A DNA stretch of 64,000 bases from CAWDDA01 sp963813345 (GTDB lineage: Bacteria > Acidobacteriota > Blastocatellia > RBC074), in assembly GCA_963813345.1 (NCBI GenBank), contig CAWEYR010000022.1:1-64000 (forward strand), written 5' to 3'. Every line of letters starts with the position of its first letter. Position 1 is the first letter of the stretch. A model generated the notes under the pieces. It made no database searches. It had not been told where the DNA came from and saw only the letters and a program-made list of their open reading frames with translations. This document shows positions 8,164 to 17,104 of this stretch, one piece after another. The position numbers were made by a program, and so were the translations under genes.

Positions 8164-8658
8164 ATGGTACGACGTGCAATCTATCCAGGCTCGTTCGATC
8201 CGGTGACCAATGGTCATCTGGATCTGATCGAGCGAGCGTGCAAGCTCTTTGATGAAGTCATCGTCGCAATCCTGGTGAATCCTGGAAAGTCAGCAATGTT
8301 TGACCTTGACGAACGCGTCGCAATGCTCAATGACGTCGTAAACGCGCGATCAAAGAAAGTTGTAGTCGATACTTTTGACGGCCTGCTTGTAGATTATGCT
8401 GTCAAAAAAGGAGCTCACGCAGTCGTCAGAGGCATTCGAGCTATCTCGGACTACGAGTATGAGCTTCAGATGGCACTTATGAATCGCCGACTATGTCCTC
8501 AGGTCGAAACGGTCTTCCTCATGTCGGCTGAAGAGAACTCCTACATCAGCTCGCGTCTTGTTAAAGAGGTCTTTGGCCTCGGAGGTAAGATCGATGGAAT
8601 CGTGCCCGATCTTGTGATCGAGAGGATGAGGGCAAAACTCGGGGGTAAGAATGGGTGA
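8164..8658 (+). CDS. coaD: Phosphopantetheine adenylyltransferase CoaD
   Basis: 164 residues, normal length. It opens with RAIYPGSFDPVTNGHLDLI, containing the nucleotidyltransferase (T/H)xGH signature, and has the later ISSRLVKEV element (the ISSTxxR-type ATP loop). It transfers AMP from ATP to 4'-phosphopantetheine, the fourth step of coenzyme A synthesis from pantothenate, in the cytoplasm. VVRGIRAISDYEYELQMALMNRRL is the standard core helix pair. Its stop lies inside the next gene: the aminotransferase ATG at 8651 overlaps the last codons, which implies translational coupling. Confidence 0.96.
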   Translation: MVRRAIYPGSFDPVTNGHLDLIERACKLFDEVIVAILVNPGKSAMFDLDERVAMLNDVVNARSKKVVVDTFDGLLVDYAVKKGAHAVVRGIRAISDYEYELQMALMNRRLCPQVETVFLMSAEENSYISSRLVKEVFGLGGKIDGIVPDLVIERMRAKLGGKNG

Positions 8659-9850
8659 TTCGGGATTTGTCGCCTCGGATCGTGCGCAGGCAACTAAGCT
8701 CTCTTCTGTCGCCGCAATTGTAATGGCCGCAGAACGGCTGCGCTCGCAGGGCGTCGACGTGATCGATCTTGGTGCCGGCGAGCCTGATTTTCCGACGCCC
8801 GATCATATCAAAGCAGCTGCCAACCAGGCTCTGGAGCAGAACTTCACGCGTTATACGGCGGCAAGCGGAATACTTCCTCTCAAAGAAGCGATTTGCGCAA
8901 AGGTCGAGCAGGATTTTGGCGCACGCTACTCCGTATCTGAGTGCAGCGTCACGGTCGGTGGAAAGAACGCGATCTTCAATGCGGTTCTCGCGCTCATCAA
9001 TCCCGGTGATGATGTCCTCATCGAGCGTCCAGCCTGGGTCTCATTTCCGGAGATCATCAGGTTTGCCGGAGGCTCTGTCGTCGAGGTGAGTACCCATGAC
9101 AATGATTTTCATCTCACGGCTGCTGCCGTACGCGATGCAATCACTCCGAAGACGAGATTGATGATCATCAATTCGCCGTCGAACCCTACGGGACGCGTTA
9201 TTGATCCTGCAGAGTTCCAACGGATTGTCGAGACCGCGGCTGAGCGCGGTGTATGGATCATATCCGATGAGTGCTACGTTCAATTCGTGTATCCGCCCGG
9301 CAAGCCATTCTCGGCGGCCGCACTTGCTCCGGAGCTGAGGGAACGCACTTTGATTGCCGGATCTTTTTCAAAAACGTACGCCATGACCGGGTGGCGAATA
9401 GGCTTTGTTCTCGGGCCTGAAGCGTGGGTCACGGAAGTTACTAAGATTTCAAGCCAGTCGACATCAAACGTAAACTCGATCACTCAAAGGGCAGCGCTTG
9501 CCGCGTTGACCGAGTCGCAGGATTCGGTTGAAAAAATGCTCGGAGAGTACACGCGCCGCCGGGACTGGCTCATTCCGGCACTCAATCAGATACCGGGCAT
9601 CAAGTGTGGCATGCCCGAAGGTGCGTTTTATGCTTTTCCCGATGTACGTGGTCTCATGAATGATTGCGGTTTCAGCAATTCAAAACAGCTGGCTGACACG
9701 CTTCTGTATGAGTACGGCGTAGTCTGCACATCTGGAGGAGCCTTTGGTGCTGAAGGATACCTGAGGCTTTCGTATGCCAACTCAATGGCGGCACTCGAGG
9801 AAGGTGTCGCTCGCATTCGCGGTCTGCGCGACGCACGCGCCAACAGGTAG
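8651..9850 (+). CDS. aspC: Class I pyridoxal-phosphate aminotransferase (aspartate aminotransferase type)
   Basis: 399 residues. Landmarks of the class I/II family, subgroup I-gamma: IDLGAGEPDFPTPDHIK near residue 37, NSPSNPTGRVI, SDECY, and SFSKTYAMTGWRIGF with the Schiff-base Lys at about residue 241, then a C-terminal Arg-containing strand LRLSYANS that binds the substrate carboxylate. It most likely converts aspartate and 2-oxoglutarate to oxaloacetate and glutamate. Close relatives can also act on aromatic amino acids or prephenate, so the substrate is not proven. The start codon overlaps the end of coaD and is preceded by GGGGGTAAG. The RNase R reading frame follows in the same frame 84 bp after the stop. 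Confidence 0.85.
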   Translation: MGDSGFVASDRAQATKLSSVAAIVMAAERLRSQGVDVIDLGAGEPDFPTPDHIKAAANQALEQNFTRYTAASGILPLKEAICAKVEQDFGARYSVSECSVTVGGKNAIFNAVLALINPGDDVLIERPAWVSFPEIIRFAGGSVVEVSTHDNDFHLTAAAVRDAITPKTRLMIINSPSNPTGRVIDPAEFQRIVETAAERGVWIISDECYVQFVYPPGKPFSAAALAPELRERTLIAGSFSKTYAMTGWRIGFVLGPEAWVTEVTKISSQSTSNVNSITQRAALAALTESQDSVEKMLGEYTRRRDWLIPALNQIPGIKCGMPEGAFYAFPDVRGLMNDCGFSNSKQLADTLLYEYGVVCTSGGAFGAEGYLRLSYANSMAALEEGVARIRGLRDARANR

Positions 9851-9934
9851 GTTACGCCCCGTAAAGACTCAAAGCAGCGGAGTCGCACGAAGCGTGAAGA
9901 TGCTTCGCCCGAATCTCCGGACGTCGACCGGATT

Positions 9935-12019
9935 GTGCAGGCATTCGCATCTTTCCCGGATGGCGCGTCTGCGCGTGATCTGGCCGACCATCTCGAACTC
10001 AGCCCTAAAGCGAGAAAGAAAACCTCCGAGCTTCTGAACAGACTCCAGAGCAGCGGTCTTCTCCGACGTTCAGGAGAACTCTACCGCATGGCGCGTGGAG
10101 GGCGTGTGCTGACCGGTGTGCTGCGCCAGCGCCGTCGCAAAACGATAACGTTCATTCCCGACCTTCCTGACGAGCGGCGAAAAGGACCGATTCGAATTTC
10201 ACCTGAAGATACTGGCGGAGCTTACGACGGTGATCGCGTTCTGGTAAGCGTTGCTCGCAGTGCGCCGGGTGAAATGCGAAGCGCCAAAGTCGAGATGCTT
10301 CTCAGCCGCGGTGTCTTGAAGATTGTCGGAAGACTCAATCACGGATTCAGAGAGTCATGGGTCGAGTCACTCGATGAAAAGTTCCCTTTTGACATTGATC
10401 TCGAAGGTGATGGCGACGGTGGGCGAAAAGGGAAGGTCAACGTCAGGGAAGATGAAGGGAACATCGTCATTGTAGAGATTGTTACCTACCCGTCAGGCGG
10501 CAGAAACCCTAGAGGCAGGATCATTGAAGACCTGGGCTCATCTGATGAGGTTGGAATGGACATTCAGGTCGTTATTCACAAGCACGACCTGCCTCACATC
10601 TTCCCCGAGGAGGTGTTGAAAGAAGCCTTAAGAGTGGCAGTACCGGTAAGCGAAAAGCTGGTCGAGGACCGTCTCGACTTGCGTTTAGCGCCAACTGTCA
10701 CCATCGATGGCGAGACGGCGCGCGATTTTGACGACGCGATCACACTACGGAAACTCGAGAATGGGCACTTTGATCTTGGCGTGCATATCGCCGACGTCAG
10801 CCATTACGTCACCGAAGGAGGCGCTCTCGATGCCGAGGCGCGAGTGCGTGGTACGTCGGTCTACTTTCCAGAGCGTGCCATCCCGATGCTTCCTGAACAG
10901 CTTTCAAATGACATTTGTTCCCTCAAGCCCAAAGTCGACCGGCTGACGGTTTCTGCTTTGATGGAGGTTGATGAGAACGGACGTGTAGTTTCCTATGAGA
11001 TCCGGGAAACGGTTATTTGCAGTAATGAACGGATGACGTACACGGATGTCAACAAGTTGCTCCGCCACGAGGACCCCCAACTTGCGATGCGTTACGCTGA
11101 ATTGATTTCTCTTTTCCGGACGATGGAAGAACTGGCTCGCGTGTTGATACGCATGCGCGCGCGAAGGGGTGCGATCGATTTCAATCTTCCGGAAGCAGTC
11201 TTCGAGTTTGATGATGAGGGAAGGATTGCAGGTGTTCTCAAGGCGGAAAGAAACATTGCGCATCGAATCATTGAAGAGTTCATGCTTCTGGCAAACGAGA
11301 CTGTAGCGTCTCATCTCGACGATCAGGAGGTTCCGTCTCTTTACCGGATTCACGAAGAGCCTCAGCCGCAACGGGTGCTTGAATTTGCCGAGCTTGCAAA
11401 CGCCTACGGATATCGTTTTCCTGAATCGCATGTCAGCTCAAAGGACTATCAGAATCTGTCAAAACGCCTGGAAGGCAAGCCGGAAGAACGAGTGCTTGCC
11501 TACGCCATGCTGCGATCACTCGAGCGGGCGCGATACTCTGCGAGAAATGCTGGTCATTTCGGACTGGCGGCTCCCAAATATACGCATTTCACGTCGCCGA
11601 TCCGGCGATATCCCGACCTGATGGTTCACCGGTTGCTCAAGGGAACAAAGAAGAAGCTGAGTGAGCTCGAGTTGATTGCGCTGGAGTCGAGCGACCGCGA
11701 GCGCGCCGCGGATGCAGCCGAGATGGAGATTGATGAATGGCGAAAGGCCAAATTCATGGCCGAGCGTGTGGGCGATGAGTTTGAGGGAACCATCGTCAAT
11801 GTGCGAGAGTTCGGGTTTTTTGTCGAGCTGGATGAGTTCTACATTGACGGTCTCGTCTCACTGTCGTCGCTTGGAGACGACTACTACCGCTTTGACGAAA
11901 AGCGTCACACACTCACAGGCGCGCGAAAGAGAAGGTCGTTCAGGTTGGGAGATCGTGTACGCGTACGCGTAGATCGCGTCAACGTCGATCGCCACTTAGT
12001 CGATTTTTCTGTTGTATGA
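9935..12019 (+). CDS. rnr: Ribonuclease R (RNB family 3'-5' exoribonuclease)
   Basis: 694 residues from a GTG. Order: a winged-helix-like N-terminus (ASARDLADHLELSPKARKKT), cold-shock/OB domains (residues 70-215), the RNB catalytic domain (about 240-575) with TIDGETARDFDDAITL carrying the acidic metal ligands, VHIADVSHYV, GTSVYFPERAIPMLP, and the C-terminal half AHFGLAAP-like NAGHFGLAAPKYTHFTSPIRRYPDL, then an S1 RNA-binding domain (about 600-694, EGTIVNVREFGFFVEL). It degrades structured RNA processively, releasing nucleoside monophosphates. The start is uncertain: no in-frame ATG or GTG precedes 9935 after the aminotransferase stop, and the ribosome site is weak. Confidence 0.93.
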   Translation: MQAFASFPDGASARDLADHLELSPKARKKTSELLNRLQSSGLLRRSGELYRMARGGRVLTGVLRQRRRKTITFIPDLPDERRKGPIRISPEDTGGAYDGDRVLVSVARSAPGEMRSAKVEMLLSRGVLKIVGRLNHGFRESWVESLDEKFPFDIDLEGDGDGGRKGKVNVREDEGNIVIVEIVTYPSGGRNPRGRIIEDLGSSDEVGMDIQVVIHKHDLPHIFPEEVLKEALRVAVPVSEKLVEDRLDLRLAPTVTIDGETARDFDDAITLRKLENGHFDLGVHIADVSHYVTEGGALDAEARVRGTSVYFPERAIPMLPEQLSNDICSLKPKVDRLTVSALMEVDENGRVVSYEIRETVICSNERMTYTDVNKLLRHEDPQLAMRYAELISLFRTMEELARVLIRMRARRGAIDFNLPEAVFEFDDEGRIAGVLKAERNIAHRIIEEFMLLANETVASHLDDQEVPSLYRIHEEPQPQRVLEFAELANAYGYRFPESHVSSKDYQNLSKRLEGKPEERVLAYAMLRSLERARYSARNAGHFGLAAPKYTHFTSPIRRYPDLMVHRLLKGTKKKLSELELIALESSDRERAADAAEMEIDEWRKAKFMAERVGDEFEGTIVNVREFGFFVELDEFYIDGLVSLSSLGDDYYRFDEKRHTLTGARKRRSFRLGDRVRVRVDRVNVDRHLVDFSVV

Positions 12020-12065
12020 AAAAGGTACGTTTACTACGATGCCAGCGTAAAGGTACATTACAAAG

Positions 12066-12620
12066 ATGAAAGTCGAAGGATTAACCCCGATTCTGAATGT
12101 CTCCAATATGGAGGAGAGTTTCGCCTGGTTCGAGAAGCTCGGCTGGGAAAAGCGTTGGGAGTGGGGCGAACCGCCTGACTTCGGATCCGTCGGCTCGGGA
12201 AAGTACGAGATATTCCTTTGCAAGGACGGTCAGGGGTCGCGTGGAGATACTGGTGGTGTCTGGATGACGTGGTGGGTTTCCTCCCCTGCCGAGGTCGATG
12301 CTATCCATAGTCAGGCGCTGGAGAACGGCATGACTGTAACCTGGCCACCCACCGATGCACCCTGGAACGTTCGCGAATTCCATCTCCGTCACCCCGATGG
12401 TCACACTTTCAGGGTTAGTGCCGGTCGCTTGAAGAGGAAGAAGAATAAAAGCGCCGCCGTGGGAGCGTCGCCCTGGGAGCGCCGGTCTCCAGACCGGCCA
12501 CGAGCCGCGAAGCGTGCGAGTCTTCAGCTCAAGGACTCTCCACGACTCGCACGCTTCGCGGCTCGTGGCCGGTCTGGAGACCGGCGCTCCCAGGGCGGTA
12601 CAACGTACTCTAAGCCTTGA
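12066..12620 (+). CDS. VOC-superfamily (glyoxalase/bleomycin-resistance fold) protein with repeat-derived tail
   Basis: The first 120 residues form one VOC module: MKVEGLTPILNVSNMEESFAWFEKLGW, YEIFLCKDGQGS, VSSPAEVDAIHSQALENG and FHLRHPDGHTFRVS, the usual beta-alpha-beta-beta-beta pair with HPDGH near the metal-binding edge. Proteins of this size act as dimers on varied small molecules; the substrate cannot be told. From about residue 135 the frame runs into a 52-bp-arm inverted repeat, so the last 50 residues (from WERRSPDRPRAAKRA) are repeat-encoded and not part of the fold. One base less in the A/G run near 12440 would give a stop after RLKRKK. The natural protein is probably about 127 residues. 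Confidence 0.75.
   Translation: MKVEGLTPILNVSNMEESFAWFEKLGWEKRWEWGEPPDFGSVGSGKYEIFLCKDGQGSRGDTGGVWMTWWVSSPAEVDAIHSQALENGMTVTWPPTDAPWNVREFHLRHPDGHTFRVSAGRLKRKKNKSAAVGASPWERRSPDRPRAAKRASLQLKDSPRLARFAARGRSGDRRSQGGTTYSKP
12471..12595. repeat. 52-bp-arm perfect inverted repeat
   Basis: Arms 12471-12522 and 12544-12595 are perfect complements around a 21-bp loop. The outer end is CCCTGGGAGCGCCGGTCTCC and the inner end is CGAAGCGTGCGAGTC. It contains the nested palindrome CCGGTCTCCAGACCGG. It lies between the convergent VOC gene and proS and extends the VOC frame. It ends in a truncated family B unit (GGCGGTACAACGTAC). Confidence 0.95.
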
Positions 12621-14371
12621 TTCGTCCGATGGCGACTTCGGCAACTGTGCTCAGTGGTACATCTTCGGACTTGCGCGAGGCGCGGTCGTAGAGCTCGACG
12701 AGACCGTCTTTGAGCTTTTTCTGACCGATTGTGATTCGAAACGGGAATCCGACAAGATCTGCATCGTTGAGCTTCACTCCCGCCCGCTCGTCACGATCGT
12801 CAATGATTACTTCGATTCCGGCCTTCGAAAGTTGTTCGTAAACCGTATCTGCAGCCTTTCGGATCTGTTCGTCTTTCGTGTTCAGTGGCGTGATCACAAC
12901 TTCAAATGGCGCAATCGTCACGGGAAAGATTATTCCCGCCTCGTCGTGGTGCAGCTCGATTGCAGCAGCAAGTATCCGCTCGACCCCAATGCCATAGCAG
13001 CCCATTACGATCGGAACTTCCTTGCCTTCAGCGGTCAATACGCGCGCGCCCATCGAGTCGCTGTACTTCGTCCCGAGCTTGAAGATATGACCGACCTCAA
13101 TCGCTTTCGCGACCCGAAGTATTCCGTCGCATTTGGGGCAAGCCTCTCCCTCCGCTACACCGCGGATATCTGACCACTCCGTCACCTTGATATCGCGCTC
13201 GACGCTGACTCCGCGGATGTGCTGGTCATCAACGTTGGCACCCGTGGTCATATTCCGTCGCCCCTTAAGCGTCTCGTCGGCGACGATCCAAGCCTTCGAG
13301 TGGCCGACAGCGCCGAGACTACCTGCCGATGCTCCCATCAAGTCTACGATCTCTTCCGGATGTGCCGCACGAGTCTGGAGCAGCTCCATCCGTCCTTTCT
13401 TCACCAGGCGCGCGACAGCATTATTGAGCTTGGCCTGATTGAGAGTGTGATCGCCACGCACTAGCGCAAGGACTGGAATATTGCTTTGACCTTCGCCCGC
13501 TTTCTCTGTAGTCGCCATAAAGACGAGCGTTTTGATCTGGCGATCTGCAGCAGCGCCTCCGGGGAATTCGACCAGATCTTCGATCGTTCTCACGCCTGGT
13601 GTTGCAAATCCCTTCGATCTCACGAGTCTCCGGACCATCGTCAACAGGTGCGACTCGCGAAGTGGCCTTCTCTGTGTTCGCAGCATAGCCACACTTTGCA
13701 CAGCTTGCGACCAGATCCTCGCCGGCATCGGTATAGACCATGAATTCATTGGATGCCGAACCACCCATGGCACCAGGATCGGCTTCAACAATCACATACT
13801 CGAGACCGCACCGATCATAGATGCGGCAATATGCACGTCGCTGATCTTCGAACGACTTATCGAGACCTGCCTGATCGATGTCAATTGAATAGGCGTCCTT
13901 CATTGTGAACTGACGCACCCGCAACAGACCCGATTTGGGGCGCGGCTCATCACGGAACTTCGTCTGAATCTGGTACCAAACCTGGGGCAGCTCCTTGTAG
14001 GAGCGCAGTTCGCGGCGCGCGATATCGGTGATCACCTCTTCGTGAGTCATTCCCAGACAGTAGTTCGAGCCCTTTCGATCCTTGAGGCGAAACATCTCGT
14101 CGCCCATCACTGACCATCGACCCGTTTCCTGCCACAGTTCGGCCGGGTTCAAGGCCGGAAGATAGAACTCCTGTCCGCCAATCGCATTCATCTCTTCGCG
14201 GATAATCTGTGCGATCTTGAGGAGGGACCTTTGCGCCAGTGGCAGGTATGAGTAGATTCCAGATGCGAGCTGGCGAATCAGACCTGCACGCACAAGCAGT
14301 TTGTGACTTGCTACGTCGGCATCTGCCGGATCCTCACGAAGAGTGGGAATAAAGAATTGGGACCAACGCAT
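12610..14371 (-). CDS. proS: Prolyl-tRNA synthetase (one frameshift)
   Basis: Full length is about 585 residues, the bacterial ProS size, read in two frames. Part 1 (14371 to about 13612): MRWSQFFIPTLREDP, HKLLVRAGLIRQLASGIYSYLP, GMTHEEVITDIAR and FRDEPRPKSGLLRVRQF, which are class II motifs 1-2. Part 2: FATPGVRTIEDLVEFPG, the editing (INS) domain with NIPVLALVRGDHTLN, then CYGIGVERILAAAIE (motif 3) and the anticodon-binding domain ending VAEVAIGRIKA. The frames join at ETREIEG/FATPGVRT; removing one G from the run at 13610-13612 restores the reading frame. As an essential enzyme charging tRNA-Pro, it is unlikely to be truly broken. Convergent with the VOC gene across a large hairpin. Confidence 0.93.
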
Positions 14372-14380
14372 AAAAAGTGC

Positions 14381-15088
14381 TTAGTTCTTTCTGGCGATTG
14401 CTATCAGGGAAAGCCCGAAGGGTGGCCCTATGAATCGCTCGAGTTTGAGTAGAGGTACGAGACTGTTTGCCAGCCGCGTCTGTCCCGTTGGCAGGAAGGC
14501 ACGTTTCAAAATACGCCCGTTAATCAACCACGGAAGTGTTGCTGCGATGCTGAAAAAGTTCATCTCCTCGATCGAAAAGCCCGCAGCGATCAGCTTTTGA
14601 GAGAGCTCTTTGCGCTCATACCTTCGAAAATGTCCGACTGCACTGTCGAACTCACCATATAGCACGCGATGCGCAGGAACGAGCAACGCCAGCGTTCCGC
14701 CAGGCAATAACGCACGATTGATCTGATCGAGCGCGAATGCATCATCCTCGATGTGCTCAAGTACGTTCAGGCAAACGACGGTATCGAATGGTTTCTCAAC
14801 TACATCTGAAGGCGCTGCTTTGGTGAGGTCGAAGATACCAACGCGAACGTTGGAACGACCCTCAAAATTGCGTTGCAGCTGGTGGCGGTATGCAGGAACT
14901 ACATCAGTTGCAAGGACTTCGCAACGCGAGGCGCAGAGAAATGCCGTGATGTTGCCCGTTCCAGAGCCGACTTCGAGGACGCGATTCCCCAGATAGTCTG
15001 AAAACTGCTCAAAGATCCACTGATTGTACTTGTCGAGCTCAGCCAACTGGTCGAGCGTCGACGTCAGCGTCAAATGTTCTTCTGCCAT
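14381..15088 (-). CDS. Class I SAM-dependent methyltransferase
   Basis: 235 residues from the ATG at 15088; an upstream frame to 15199 runs through a repeat and is rejected. There is an SAM-binding motif I, VLEVGSGTGNITAFL, an acidic motif II (EVLATDVVPAY), VVCLNVLEHIEDDAFALDQI (Methyltransf_11/23 style) and LLPGGTLALLVPAH. A hydrophobic C-terminal region includes NFFSIAATLPWLINGRIL. LYGEFDSAVGHFRRYER is common in methyltransferases linked to envelope glycan or lipid pathways. The gene is 10 bp upstream of proS on the same strand and divergent, by 26 bp, from a GT39-like glycosyltransferase. A role in cell-envelope glycoconjugates is suggested by context only. Confidence 0.75.
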   Translation of the reverse strand: MAEEHLTLTSTLDQLAELDKYNQWIFEQFSDYLGNRVLEVGSGTGNITAFLCASRCEVLATDVVPAYRHQLQRNFEGRSNVRVGIFDLTKAAPSDVVEKPFDTVVCLNVLEHIEDDAFALDQINRALLPGGTLALLVPAHRVLYGEFDSAVGHFRRYERKELSQKLIAAGFSIEEMNFFSIAATLPWLINGRILKRAFLPTGQTRLANSLVPLLKLERFIGPPFGLSLIAIARKN

Positions 15089-15114
15089 ATCGCTTTCAAC
15101 TAAGATTTTCGATA

Positions 15115-16995
15115 ATGCCCGTTGACAGGAACTCAAGTCAAATGGCTCAAGCCGCAACCGATCCCAACACCCACGCCATTCCGCCTGAAGGCGGTACAAC
15201 GTACCGAAGCACTACGATCCTGTCTGACGCGTGGGCATTCCGTTTGCTCTGGCTCGCCTACGTTCTCCTGCTGGTTGGATCCTGGCAAAGATGGACTCAA
15301 CCGATCGTCGATCATGGCCGCGAGATGAACCTCCCAGCACGCATCGCTCTGGGTGAAGTGCTCTACCGCGACGTGCAGTACCTTTACGGTCCGCTTGCGC
15401 CGCAATTGAATGCGCTGCTTTTCTCGATTTTCGGCATCCGTCTCGGAGTGCTCCACTTTGTCGGCGCAGTTTGCGCTGCTCTGATTCTGTTTCTGATCTA
15501 TCACATCTCGCGCCAGCTCATGGATTCTCGCGAGGCCCTCGTGACTGCGTCGCTGGTACTCGTACTCTGCGCAGTGAAGTCAACTGCGAACTACATCTCT
15601 CCCTATTCATTTGGCGCACTCTATGGCCTCACTCTGGGTTTGGTATCGCTCTGGTTCGCACTCAAGTATTGGCGCGAAGGTGGAGGCAAGGCGCCATTGT
15701 GGGCCGGGGTCTTTGCAGGGCTCGGTCTGATAACAAAATGGGAGATTGCCCTGGCTGCGGTAGCAGCCGGGCTCGTCGCGCTGATGCTCTCAAGCCTCTC
15801 GTCGCGCCGTATACTCTGGACGGAGTGGCTTCGCTTTCTCACTCCGGTTGTAGCGATTCCCCTGGCTGTCTTCGCGTTCCTTGTATCGCGCGTGTCATTG
15901 AGGACGCTGCTTGAAGATAATCACATCTTCTTCAGCAACATGCCTCCTCAGCTCATCTATTTCAATCGACACGTCAGCGGACTTGCCGAATTCCCGGCAT
16001 CGCTCTGGTTCACGCTTTCCGGAGTCGGAATGTTCGCCTTCTGGTGCGGCGTGATAATCACGCTTGGAGCGTTGGCTTCGAGGCAGCCTGCGCCCGGCAG
16101 AAACAGGCTCGCGGCCCAGGGTGCACTGGTAGCATTCGGCGGCGCCTTGTGGTGGGCTGGTCTCTGCCTGGTTTTCAATCTCGACTGGGATGCTTCGCTG
16201 CTGACGGGCATGCCACTCGTGATTCCCGCCGTGGTTGCGCTGTATGGTTGGCAGGTGTTGAGATCGTGGATCCTGGGCACCGCTGTTTCGACTGAGAACG
16301 GAATGGTGCTCATGATCTCAGTCTTTGCTCAGATAGCGATTCTTCGGTTCATCCTGAACGTGAAGGCTACGGGGCCCTACGTGCCATTTGCGATTCCAGT
16401 AGTCATTGTCCTCTGCGCGTACCTGTTGATTCGGTTGCTGCCTGCAGTCGCGACGACAGACGAGCGGATGCGGGTGAGTATGCGGAGCGTCGGCGTTGTA
16501 CTGCTTGCACTCCTGGCCATGGCCATCGGAATCAATTCAGTCTTCAGGTTTCGAAGCCGCAACACCTTCGAGGTCTCATCCTCGCGCGGCAGCTTTGTGA
16601 CCGAGAAACCGATAGGACAACCGCTTGTCGAAGCTATCGAATTTGCGCGCACGCATGCGGCTCCGGATGAAGACGTACTGACCTTGCCTCAGGCAACGGT
16701 GATCAACTTCATGGCCGCACGTCGGTACCCGTTTCGCGAAGAGATCATCCATCCCGGCTTTCTTACAGACGAGGAAGCAATACGTCGAATAGAAGCGCGA
16801 CCTCCAAAGCTGATAATGATCGTCAATCTGCTGACACCGGAGTTTGGGGATCGCGTATTCGGCGTCGACTACAATCCAGCACTGATGAAATGGATCGAAC
16901 AGAATTATCGATTGTCTGCGCGCTTCGATTCCGACTGGAGCCGCGGTGCGCGCTGGGGAGACAACGTATTTTTTGTGGTGGCTTACGAAAAATAG
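15115..16995 (+). CDS. GT39-like polytopic membrane glycosyltransferase
   Basis: 626 residues. It begins with a cytoplasmic tail whose residues 23-31 (PPEGGTTY) are encoded by repeat family B, followed by about eleven membrane helices from residue 42 on. DHGREMNLPARIALGEVLYRDVQYLYGPL after helix 1 is the acidic first luminal loop typical of PMT/ArnT-type (GT-C) enzymes using polyprenyl-phosphate sugars; the catalytic acid is probably within it. The C-terminal 130 residues form a soluble periplasmic domain (YPFREEIIHPGFL, RPPKLIMIVNL). It transfers a sugar from a lipid carrier to an unknown acceptor at the outer face of the inner membrane. A second in-frame ATG at 15142 follows the first. It is paralogous to the convergent gene at 17105. 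Confidence 0.8.
   Translation: MPVDRNSSQMAQAATDPNTHAIPPEGGTTYRSTTILSDAWAFRLLWLAYVLLLVGSWQRWTQPIVDHGREMNLPARIALGEVLYRDVQYLYGPLAPQLNALLFSIFGIRLGVLHFVGAVCAALILFLIYHISRQLMDSREALVTASLVLVLCAVKSTANYISPYSFGALYGLTLGLVSLWFALKYWREGGGKAPLWAGVFAGLGLITKWEIALAAVAAGLVALMLSSLSSRRILWTEWLRFLTPVVAIPLAVFAFLVSRVSLRTLLEDNHIFFSNMPPQLIYFNRHVSGLAEFPASLWFTLSGVGMFAFWCGVIITLGALASRQPAPGRNRLAAQGALVAFGGALWWAGLCLVFNLDWDASLLTGMPLVIPAVVALYGWQVLRSWILGTAVSTENGMVLMISVFAQIAILRFILNVKATGPYVPFAIPVVIVLCAYLLIRLLPAVATTDERMRVSMRSVGVVLLALLAMAIGINSVFRFRSRNTFEVSSSRGSFVTEKPIGQPLVEAIEFARTHAAPDEDVLTLPQATVINFMAARRYPFREEIIHPGFLTDEEAIRRIEARPPKLIMIVNLLTPEFGDRVFGVDYNPALMKWIEQNYRLSARFDSDWSRGARWGDNVFFVVAYEK
15178..15204. repeat. Repeat family B copy inside the GT39-like gene
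   Basis: ATTCCGCCTGAAGGCGGTAC plus flanking bases, the same unit as 2866-2892. It lies in frame and encodes IPPEGGTTY near the N-terminus. Its insertion seems to have extended the 5' coding end without disrupting the first membrane helix. Confidence 0.85.
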
Positions 16996-16997
16996 GC

Positions 16998-17096
16998 ACG
17001 TTGTACCGCCTTCAGGCGGACGGCAGGTCGCCGAAGGCGGCTCTTCCCTGCATCGTCGCCTTCGGCGACCGTGTCCGCCTGAAGGCGGTACAACGT
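16998..17096. repeat. Complete family B hairpin between convergent GT39 genes
   Basis: Outer arms 16998-17021 and 17073-17096 are perfect 24-bp complements (ACGTTGTACCGCCTTCAGGC...). Inside, a second pair (GGTCGCCGAAGGCG / CGCCTTCGGCGACC) forms the tip. It begins 3 bp after one stop codon and ends 8 bp before the other, an ideal place for a bidirectional transcript end (inference). Confidence 0.9.
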
Positions 17097-17104
17097 ACCT
17101 TAAC

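Noticed and set aside
12514..13173. 219-residue open frame on the plus strand
   Set aside because: It is antisense to the proS C-terminal half and begins inside the inverted repeat.
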